A DNA stretch of 6,168 bases from JBBRMQ01 sp038230775 (GTDB taxonomy: Bacteria; Acidobacteriota; Thermoanaerobaculia; Gp7-AA8), in assembly GCA_038230775.1 (NCBI GenBank), contig JBBRMQ010000247.1, positions 1 to 6,168 on the forward strand. The letters run 5' to 3'. Position numbers and translations under genes: made by a program. This document shows, one piece after another, positions 1 through 6,168 of the stretch. The notes under the pieces are model-generated. The model was not told where the DNA came from. It did no database searches and was given only the letters and a program-made list of their open reading frames with translations. Position 1 is the stretch's first letter; the number at the start of each line of letters is the position of its first letter.

Positions 1-830
1 GAGTTCGCCAGCGACTGCAGCACCATCGTCTTGCCGGTGCGCGGCGCCGCGACGATCAGTCCGCGCTGGCCTTTGCCGACGGGAGCGATGAGATCGAGGA
101 CCCGCGACGACATGTTATCCGGCACCTCGAGCTTGATGCGCTTCTCCGGATAGAGCGGCGTGAGGTTGTCGAAGAGGATCTTCTCGCGCGCGACGTCTGG
201 ATGTTCGAAGTTGACCGCTTCGACCTTGATGAGAGCGAAGTAGCGCTCCCCTTCCTTCGGCGGCCGGACCTGGCCGGAGACCGTGTCACCGGTGTGCAGA
301 TCGAAACGGCGGATCTGCGACGGCGAGACGTAGATGTCGTCCGGACCGGGCAGATAGTTGTACTCGGGCGCGCGCAGGAATCCGAAACCGTCAGGCAGAC
401 ACTCCAGGACGCCTTCCGAGAAAATCAGGCCGCTCTTCTCGGTCTGCGCCTGGAGGATCGAGAAGATCAGATCCTGCTTGCGCATGCCGGTGGCGTTCTC
501 GATGCCGTGATCCTTCGCCAGCTTCGAGAGATCGGGAAGCTTCATCTCTTTCAGCATGCGGATGTCGACGGTCTCCGCCGCCGGCGTCTGCTTGGCGGAC
601 GGAGCAGGACGCGGAAGGCTCTCGGCTTCTTCGATCACCGGCTCGTCGACAACCGCTGCAGGTGCTTCCGCCGGCGCCGCGACTTCGGCAACCTCCGCGG
701 GCTGCGCGCTGTTGTCGTCGGCCTGTTCCTCGGCCTCGGCCTTCTTCTTTTTCGCCGTCTTGCGCGGCTTCTTCTCCTCGGTCGCAGGAGCTTCGACCGC
801 GGCGTTTGTTTCGAATTCCTGTTCTGACAT
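1..830 (-). CDS. rho: Transcription termination factor Rho, N-terminal 276 residues (C-terminus beyond window edge)
   Basis: Rho is a hexameric RNA-dependent ATPase that binds nascent RNA and releases RNA polymerase. Reading from ATG at 830, the frame stays open to the left edge, so only the N-terminal part is present. Residues 1 to about 88 are an Ala/Glu/Pro/Lys-rich, probably disordered extension with a basic patch (PRKTAKKKK, 22-30). The Rho N-terminal helical domain follows at about 89-133 (MRKQDLIF at 116-123). Next is the cold-shock-like RNA-binding domain (DGFGFLR 147-153, PDDIYVSPSQIRRF 163-176, RPPKEGERYFAL 189-200). The ATPase domain begins with VGKGQRGLIVAAPRTGKT (251-268), giving Walker A Lys267, equivalent to E. 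coli Lys184. Walker B, the Q-loop, the R-loop and the arginine finger lie outside the window. The start is supported by a strong GAGGTGA ribosome site. It lies 33 nt after the engB stop, so the two are probably co-transcribed. Identity is certain; the length cannot be judged here. Confidence 0.97.
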   Translation of the reverse strand, partial: MSEQEFETNAAVEAPATEEKKPRKTAKKKKAEAEEQADDNSAQPAEVAEVAAPAEAPAAVVDEPVIEEAESLPRPAPSAKQTPAAETVDIRMLKEMKLPDLSKLAKDHGIENATGMRKQDLIFSILQAQTEKSGLIFSEGVLECLPDGFGFLRAPEYNYLPGPDDIYVSPSQIRRFDLHTGDTVSGQVRPPKEGERYFALIKVEAVNFEHPDVAREKILFDNLTPLYPEKRIKLEVPDNMSSRVLDLIAPVGKGQRGLIVAAPRTGKTMVLQSLAN

Positions 831-832
831 GG

Positions 833-839
833 TCACCTC
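833..839 (-). promoter_or_regulatory. Ribosome binding site of rho
   Basis: On the minus strand the sequence GAGGTGA ends 2 nt before the ATG at 830 (GAGG core to ATG about 5 nt). It is among the clearest Shine-Dalgarno matches in the window. It favours 830 over the internal Met92 codon as the rho start, and so supports the long N-terminal extension being translated. Confidence 0.75.
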
Positions 840-844
840 GCTGT

Positions 845-863
845 GTGTGTGCGGACCACACAC
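845..863 (-). repeat. 7-bp GT/CA hairpin in the rho leader, adjoining the engB stop
   Basis: On the minus strand the sequence is GTGTGTG, loop GTCCG, CACACAC: a perfect 7-bp inverted repeat that begins immediately after the engB TGA (866-864) and ends 5 nt before the rho ribosome site. There is no T-run after it, so it is not an intrinsic terminator. Plus-strand bases 846-857 (TGTGTGCGGACC) are identical to 4045-4056 at the edge of the clpX-lon palindromic element, so this may be a collapsed copy of that repeat. Confidence 0.55.
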
Positions 864-1442
864 TCAAATTCGTAACGCGATTTCTTTTCGCACATCTTCA
901 ATACCCTGCTTCGTTACGACGGAGCAGGGAATCATTTGGTCGCTGGAGATCTCGAGCTCGTGCGCGATGTGGGTCGTCTGTTTCGCGCGCTCGTTGTTGG
1001 AGAGCTTGTCGGATTTCGTGAGCACCACGCGTTCCTCGATGCCGGCGCCGAGCGTCCACTCGTGCATCTGCTGGTCGTGGTCGCCGGGAGTGCGGCGGAT
1101 GTCGAGGAGCAGAAACATGAGCTGCAGCGCGTCCGCGCCCTGCAGGTATTCGTTGATCAGTTCGCGCCAGGCATGCGAGATCGATTTCGAGATCTTGGCG
1201 TAGCCATAGCCGGGCAGGTCAACGATGTGAAAACGATCGTTGACCAGATAGAAGTGAATGGCCTGCGTTTTTCCGGGAGTCTGACTCACGCGAGCGACCG
1301 CTTTCCGCTTCAACACGGCGTTGATCAAGCTCGACTTGCCCACGTTCGAGCGGCCGACCATGGCGAACTGCGGCCGCTTGTCCGCGGGAAAATCGGCAGG
1401 CTTGTACGCCGCCCTGTAAAACTCGACTGATCGAATGTCCAA
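864..1442 (-). CDS. engB: Ribosome biogenesis GTPase EngB (YsxC/YihA family)
   Basis: EngB is a small TrmE-Era-EngA-type GTPase needed for late assembly of the 50S ribosomal subunit. The 192-residue product has the whole family set: G1 GRSNVGKS (30-37), the G2 region TPGKTQ (55-60), G3 DLPGYGYAK (75-83), G4 TKSDKL (142-147), and a G5-like SVVTKQG (174-180) where many relatives have SS or SA. The MDIRSVEFYRAA opening aligns with the usual N-terminus (for example MKVTKSEIVISA in Bacillus YsxC). This supports the TTG start at 1442, because the next in-frame ATG (residue 28) would remove the N-terminal strand. No convincing Shine-Dalgarno precedes the TTG. It ends in TGA, 33 nt before rho. A separate promoter candidate lies upstream, after lon. 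Confidence 0.96.
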   Translation of the reverse strand: MDIRSVEFYRAAYKPADFPADKRPQFAMVGRSNVGKSSLINAVLKRKAVARVSQTPGKTQAIHFYLVNDRFHIVDLPGYGYAKISKSISHAWRELINEYLQGADALQLMFLLLDIRRTPGDHDQQMHEWTLGAGIEERVVLTKSDKLSNNERAKQTTHIAHELEISSDQMIPCSVVTKQGIEDVRKEIALRI

Positions 1443-1456
1443 TGGGTTGATGGAGA

Positions 1457-1476
1457 GCTTCGCGTTGCTGCGAAGC
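1457..1476 (-). promoter_or_regulatory. Stem-loop in the engB leader
   Basis: On the minus strand the sequence is GCTTCGC, loop AGCAAC, GCGAAGC: a perfect 7-bp stem with a 6-nt loop, ending 14 nt before the TTG start of engB. No T-run follows, so it is not a terminator. In RNA it would sit just upstream of the initiation region of a gene that lacks an obvious Shine-Dalgarno. A role in translation control is inference only. Confidence 0.45.
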
Positions 1477-1514
1477 AGGAGTGCTACGGGAGCTGATTTG
1501 AAGGTATGCGGTAG

Positions 1515-1542
1515 ATTGTGCGGATATTCGCTGGATTGTCAA
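1515..1542 (-). promoter_or_regulatory. Candidate sigma-70-type promoter for engB-rho
   Basis: On the minus strand a perfect -35 box TTGACA (1542-1537) is followed after 16 nt by CACAAT (1520-1515), which matches TATAAT at 4 of 6 positions. Transcription would begin near 1508, giving a leader of about 65 nt that includes the 1457-1476 stem-loop. It lies downstream of the lon 3' palindrome, so engB and rho could be expressed independently of the protease genes. Sequence match only; the -10 box is moderate. Confidence 0.4.
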
Positions 1543-1548
1543 CTCGAT

Positions 1549-1606
1549 TAAGGCCGTAAGGCCGTAGAAACCGCGGTACGACCAGTCCTACCGCCTTACG
1601 GCCTTA
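1549..1606. repeat. 14-bp perfect inverted repeat after lon (palindromic intergenic element)
   Basis: The arms TAAGGCCGTAAGGC (1549-1562) and GCCTTACGGCCTTA (1593-1606) are exact reverse complements. After one mismatch the stem continues for 4 bp (1564-1567 with 1588-1591). The loop contains the small palindrome ACCGCGGT (1570-1577). The left arm is itself nearly two tandem copies of TAAGGCCG. It begins 3 nt after the lon stop codon. As RNA it forms a very stable stem, but only TTAATC follows on the coding strand, so it is not a classical Rho-independent terminator. A 3'-end-protecting stem, weak terminator or dispersed repeat copy are all possible. Confidence 0.8.
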
Positions 1607-1609
1607 CTT

Positions 1610-3997
<2,388 letters not shown>

Positions 3998-4044
3998 TTG
4001 GTTGTTTGTCTCTACCGCGTTCAACAAACGGCAATTCCCGCTTC

Positions 4045-4099
4045 TGTGTGCGGACCGGCTTCAGCCGGTCGCCCCAGGCCGGCTGAAGCCGGCCCTACA
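4045..4099. repeat. Inverted pair of REP-like palindromes (BIME-like) in the clpX-lon spacer
   Basis: Two GC-rich hairpin units lie head to head: GACCGGCTTCAGCCGGTC (4053-4070) and GGCCGGCTGAAGCCGGCC (4077-4094), separated by GCCCCA. Each has 8-bp complementary arms around TC or GA. Read on opposite strands they share the core CCGGCTTCAGCCGG, and their outer flanks (TGTGTGCG on the left, CTACA on the right) are also related when inverted, so they are diverged copies of one unit. This matches the architecture of REP pairs (BIMEs). The element fills most of the 73 nt between the clpX stop and the upstream-most lon TTG. As RNA it could end or slow transcripts or protect the clpX 3' end. No T-run follows. 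Confidence 0.85.
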
Positions 4100-4100
4100 C

Positions 4101-5351
4101 CTACCCCGCCTTACGGTAGAGAGTGATCGGCTGACTCCGGTTATCGACCACTTCGCGCGTGATCACGCACTCGCTGATCGAGTCCTGCGACGGGATCATG
4201 TACATGATCTCGAGCATCAGCTCCTCGATGATGATCTTGAGGCCGCGCGCGCCGACGTTGCGCTTGAGCGCCTCTTCGGCAATCGCCTCCAGCGCCTCGT
4301 CCGTGAACTTCAGCGTGACGTTCTCGAAGCCCATGATCGTCTGGTACTGGCGGACCAGCGAGTTCTTGGGCTCGCGGAGGATCTCGATGAGCGTGCCCTT
4401 GTCGAGCTCGTTGAGGGTCGCCACGACGGGCAGCCGGCCGACGAACTCCGGGATGAGACCGAACTTGATGAGGTCTTCCGGATGCACCTGGGCCAGCAGC
4501 TCGCCGGTGCGCTTCTCGCGCTTGGTGGCGATCTTCGCGCCGAAGCCCATCGACGTCGACGACAGCCGGCGCTCGATCACATTCTCCAGGCCAACGAACG
4601 CGCCGCCGCACATGAAGAGAATGTTGGTGGTGTCGATCTGGATGAACTCCTGGTGCGGGTGCTTGCGTCCACCCTGCGGCGGAACGTTGGCGACCGTACC
4701 CTCGAGGATCTTGAGGAGCGCCTGCTGCACGCCTTCACCGGAAACGTCGCGCGTGATCGACGGGTTGTCGCCCTTGCGGCAGATCTTGTCCACCTCGTCG
4801 ATGTAGACGATGCCGCGCTGCGTCTTCTCTTTGTCGTTGCCCGCGGCCTGGTAGAGCTTGAGGATGATGTTCTCGACGTCCTCGCCGACGTATCCCGCTT
4901 CGGTGAGCGTCGTGGCGTCCACGATCGTGAACGGCACCGACAGCATCCGGGCCAGCGTTTGCGCCAGCAGCGTCTTGCCGGTCCCGGTCGGACCGATGAG
5001 CATGATGTTCGACTTCTGCAGCTCGACATCCTGACGCGAGTTGCGCTGGTGGTAATCGATGCGCTTGTAGTGGTTGTAGACGGCGACCGCGAGCTTCTTC
5101 TTCGCCCGCTCCTGCCCGATGACGTAGAGGTCGAGAAACTCTTTGATCTCTTTCGGCTTCGGCAGGGCGCCGGCGCCTTCCATCGTGCCCGGTTCATCCT
5201 TGCGATCCTCAGCAATGATGTCGAGGCAGATGTCGACGCACTCGTCGCAGATGTAGACCGTCGGACCGGCGATCAGCTTCTTTACGTCGCGCTGAGACTT
5301 GTTGCAGAAGCTACAACGCAGGACGTCGCCGCTGTTCCCCTTCTTCGACAT
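4101..5351 (-). CDS. clpX: ClpXP protease ATP-binding subunit ClpX
   Basis: ClpX is the hexameric AAA+ unfoldase that recognises substrates, unfolds them and threads them into ClpP. The 416-residue product is near the usual length of about 420. The N-terminal zinc-binding domain has Cys13, Cys16, Cys35 and Cys38. The AAA+ core has Walker A GPTGTGKT (120-127, Lys126), the pore loop GYVGED (153-158), Walker B IVYIDEVDK (181-189, Asp185/Glu186), the RKH loop (229-231), the arginine-finger motif IPEFVGRLP (Arg306) and sensor 2 GARGL (367-371). The ClpP-docking loop, IGF in E. coli, reads MGF (268-270). The ATG at 5351 has a good AAAAGGA ribosome site 8 nt upstream. clpX follows clpP by 75 nt in the same direction, as expected for partner subunits made together. 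The stop is TAG at 4103-4101. Confidence 0.98.
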   Translation of the reverse strand: MSKKGNSGDVLRCSFCNKSQRDVKKLIAGPTVYICDECVDICLDIIAEDRKDEPGTMEGAGALPKPKEIKEFLDLYVIGQERAKKKLAVAVYNHYKRIDYHQRNSRQDVELQKSNIMLIGPTGTGKTLLAQTLARMLSVPFTIVDATTLTEAGYVGEDVENIILKLYQAAGNDKEKTQRGIVYIDEVDKICRKGDNPSITRDVSGEGVQQALLKILEGTVANVPPQGGRKHPHQEFIQIDTTNILFMCGGAFVGLENVIERRLSSTSMGFGAKIATKREKRTGELLAQVHPEDLIKFGLIPEFVGRLPVVATLNELDKGTLIEILREPKNSLVRQYQTIMGFENVTLKFTDEALEAIAEEALKRNVGARGLKIIIEELMLEIMYMIPSQDSISECVITREVVDNRSQPITLYRKAG

Positions 5352-5359
5352 GTGTGGAT

Positions 5360-5366
5360 TCCTTTT
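5360..5366 (-). promoter_or_regulatory. Ribosome binding site of clpX
   Basis: On the minus strand AAAAGGA sits 8 nt before the ATG at 5351, a standard Shine-Dalgarno distance. It fixes the clpX start, which also matches the family N-terminus just ahead of the first zinc-binding cysteine pair. Confidence 0.7.
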
Positions 5367-5368
5367 AG

Positions 5369-5397
5369 ATTCTAGGTGCCGCTACCCAAGGTTGCAA
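5369..5397 (-). promoter_or_regulatory. Weak promoter candidate in the clpP-clpX spacer
   Basis: On the minus strand TTGCAA (5397-5392, 4 of 6 to TTGACA) lies 17 nt before TAGAAT (5374-5369, 5 of 6 to TATAAT). The match is fair, but transcription would start near 5362, inside the clpX ribosome site, leaving a leader of only about 11 nt. It could be an internal promoter for clpX or chance; clpX can equally be read from the clpP transcript. Confidence 0.2.
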
Positions 5398-5426
5398 CTG
5401 GACTCCGCATAACTGCATTCCACGAG

Positions 5427-6014
5427 CTATTCGCGCTTGGCGATGACGTGATCCACTACTCCGTAGTCCACCGATTCCGCCGCCGACAGGATGTAGTCGC
5501 GGTCGGTGTCTTTATCGATCTTTTCGAGAGGCTGGCCGGTGTGATTGGCCAGGATCTCGCTGATGCGCTTCTTCATCCTCATGATGTCCCGCGCATGAAT
5601 GTCGATGTCCGTCGCCTGACCGCCCAACCCCTGCAGCCACGGCTGATGGAGCAGGACCCGTGCGTTCGGCAGCGCGAAGCGCTTCCCCTTCTTGCCGGCC
5701 GCGAGAATGACCGCCGCGAACGACGCCGCCTGACCGATACAGATCGTCTGGATGTCCGGCTTCACGTACTGCATCGTGTCGTAGATCGCGAATCCCGACG
5801 TCACCGACCCGCCCGGCGAGTTGATGTAGATCGAGATGTCCTTCTCCGGATTCTCCGCTTCCAGAAAAAGGAGCTGCGCGATGATCAGGTTCGCGACGTT
5901 GTCGTCGATGGCCTGACCGAGAAAGATGACGTTGTCTTTGAGGAGGCGGGAGTAGATGTCGTAGGCGCGTTCGCCCCGACTCGTCTGCTCGACCACCATC
6001 GGAATGAGAACCAT
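5427..6014 (-). CDS. clpP: ATP-dependent Clp protease proteolytic subunit ClpP
   Basis: ClpP is the barrel-shaped serine peptidase (two stacked heptamers) that cleaves polypeptides delivered by ClpX and other Clp ATPases in the cytosol. The 195-residue product starts MVLIPMVVEQTSRGER, which corresponds almost exactly to the mature N-terminus of E. coli ClpP, so there is little or no propeptide. The catalytic triad is Ser98 (GQAASFAA), His123 (LLHQP) and Asp173 (DRDYILSA). Also visible are INSPGGSVTSG (64-74, oxyanion/handle region) and the IYDTMQYVKP helix. The residue after the nucleophile is Phe where Met is common, and the Gly-rich loop after His123 (WLQGLGGQATD) is one residue longer than in E. 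coli. Both look tolerable. AGAGGT at 6030-6025 is a plausible ribosome site, about 10 nt from the ATG. It is probably first or second in a clp operon, with the trigger factor gene often upstream in other bacteria (outside this window). Confidence 0.98.
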   Translation of the reverse strand: MVLIPMVVEQTSRGERAYDIYSRLLKDNVIFLGQAIDDNVANLIIAQLLFLEAENPEKDISIYINSPGGSVTSGFAIYDTMQYVKPDIQTICIGQAASFAAVILAAGKKGKRFALPNARVLLHQPWLQGLGGQATDIDIHARDIMRMKKRISEILANHTGQPLEKIDKDTDRDYILSAAESVDYGVVDHVIAKRE

Positions 6015-6024
6015 AGGTTTGCTG

Positions 6025-6030
6025 ACCTCT
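6025..6030 (-). promoter_or_regulatory. Ribosome binding site of clpP
   Basis: On the minus strand AGAGGT lies 10 nt before the ATG at 6014. The spacing is slightly long, but the match is the only purine-rich one near the start, and the resulting N-terminus fits the ClpP family. A TACACT (6043-6038) just upstream could serve as a -10 box, but no -35 box lies at the right distance. Confidence 0.5.
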
Positions 6031-6063
6031 AACGGAAAGTGTAGCGATGAAATTCGTTTGCAC

Positions 6064-6083
6064 GCCTAGCCGAATGGCTAGGC
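6064..6083. repeat. 8-bp perfect hairpin upstream of clpP
   Basis: GCCTAGCC (6064-6071) and GGCTAGGC (6076-6083) are exact reverse complements around a GAAT loop. Neither strand shows a T-run after the stem, so this is not a typical Rho-independent terminator. It lies about 50 nt before the clpP start, in the likely 5' leader or at the 3' end of whatever gene lies beyond the right edge. Confidence 0.7.
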
Positions 6084-6086
6084 ATT

Positions 6087-6101
6087 GCTCGCTTCGCTCG
6101 C
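6087..6101. repeat. GCTCGC direct repeat around TTC
   Basis: GCTCGC (6087-6092), TTC, GCTCGC (6096-6101). The middle reads GCTTCGC, whose complement GCGAAGC is a sequence known to fold into a very stable mini-hairpin. It sits between the 8-bp hairpin and the heptamer array and may be part of one composite intergenic repeat. Confidence 0.5.
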
Positions 6102-6128
6102 GTTGTCGGTTGTCGGTTGTCGGTTGTC
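6102..6128. repeat. Heptamer tandem repeat (GTTGTCG), almost four copies
   Basis: Units begin at 6102, 6109, 6116 and 6123, the last lacking its final G; the match is exact across all 27 bases. It lies in the non-coding spacer upstream of clpP. Exact heptamer repetition makes it prone to copy-number change by replication slippage. Similar heptamer short tandem repeats are known from cyanobacterial intergenic DNA; any relation is inference. Confidence 0.85.
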
Positions 6129-6161
6129 AAAAGCACCGGGCGGGTGTTGTGGACAACCGAC
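6119..6161. repeat. 10-bp inverted repeat joining the heptamer array to an inverted unit
   Basis: GTCGGTTGTC (6119-6128) is the exact reverse complement of GACAACCGAC (6152-6161), with 23 nt between. The spacer holds a smaller stem, CACC (6134-6137) with GGTG (6143-6146). On the minus strand from 6168 the heptad pattern continues as GTCAGTG, GTCGGTT, GTC, so the same repeat family occurs in both orientations. The array may extend past the right edge. Confidence 0.7.
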
Positions 6162-6168
6162 CACTGAC

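Noticed and set aside
391..867. Minus-strand open frame overlapping rho in another frame
   Set aside because: The rho frame carries the clear domain matches and the ribosome site; this frame has no family match and high Arg/Gly content typical of a shadow.
556..1203. Plus-strand open frame with Ser/Ala-rich protein opposite rho and engB
   Set aside because: It crosses two real minus-strand genes and has low-complexity content that mirrors the Ala/Glu/Lys-rich Rho extension.
1549..1606. lon 3' palindrome as a standard Rho-independent terminator
   Set aside because: The stem is strong, but neither strand has the run of T residues that should follow it, and the loop region is long; kept as a repeat element instead.
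4004..4029. GTTTGT/ACAAAC inverted repeat around the lon start region
   Set aside because: Only 6 bp with a 14-nt gap in AT-richer sequence; easily chance.
5391..5398. GTTGCAAC palindrome in the clpP-clpX spacer as an operator
   Set aside because: An 8-bp palindrome alone is expected by chance and there is no second copy nearby.
6125..6130. Perfect TTGACA on the minus strand as a clpP -35 box
   Set aside because: At 16-18 nt spacing only CGACAA/GACAAC-type repeat sequence is found, with no TATAAT-like box; the hexamer comes from the end of the heptamer array.
6102..6161. Heptamer repeats considered as a CRISPR fragment
   Set aside because: Units are 7 nt, directly adjacent and without spacers, and no cas gene is present in the window.

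Overview
The window is GC-rich bacterial chromosome with all genes on the minus strand. In transcription order (right to left) it reads clpP, clpX, lon, engB (ysxC/yihA), then rho, which runs off the left edge. All five products are housekeeping proteins with intact signature residues. I see no mobile element, tRNA, rRNA or CRISPR array. The gene order mixes the proteobacterial clpP-clpX-lon order with the lon-ysxC linkage known from Bacillus, and adds rho. Together with the high GC, this suggests a deep-branching Gram-negative-type lineage. Acidobacteriota is my best guess, but that is inference and not proven by the window.

Right edge (6015-6168): the clpP upstream spacer is packed with repeats. 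There is a perfect 8-bp hairpin, a 6-bp direct repeat and a heptamer array (GTTGTCG units) whose unit reappears inverted 24 nt away. Next come clpP (5427-6014), a short spacer with an ordinary ribosome site, and clpX (4101-5351). The clpX-lon spacer is filled by a pair of inverted REP-like palindromes (4045-4099). Then lon (1610-3997, or 4027 if a TTG is used). The lon-engB spacer (1443-1609) holds a perfect 14-bp inverted repeat, a good sigma-70-like promoter candidate and a leader hairpin. Then engB (864-1442, TTG start), a 33-nt gap with a 7-bp hairpin, and the 5' two thirds of rho (1-830).

Functionally, ClpX unfolds substrates and feeds them to the ClpP peptidase chamber, and Lon is an independent ATP-dependent protease. 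Together they form the cytosolic protein quality-control block. EngB is a GTPase for large ribosomal subunit assembly and Rho terminates transcription; these two probably form their own transcription unit. The coding content is conventional. What deserves attention is the spacers: four of them carry palindromic repeat elements of at least three sequence families. In addition, Rho has an N-terminal extension of about 85-90 residues and an unusual Walker A sequence. No gene-free stretch exceeds 300 bases.
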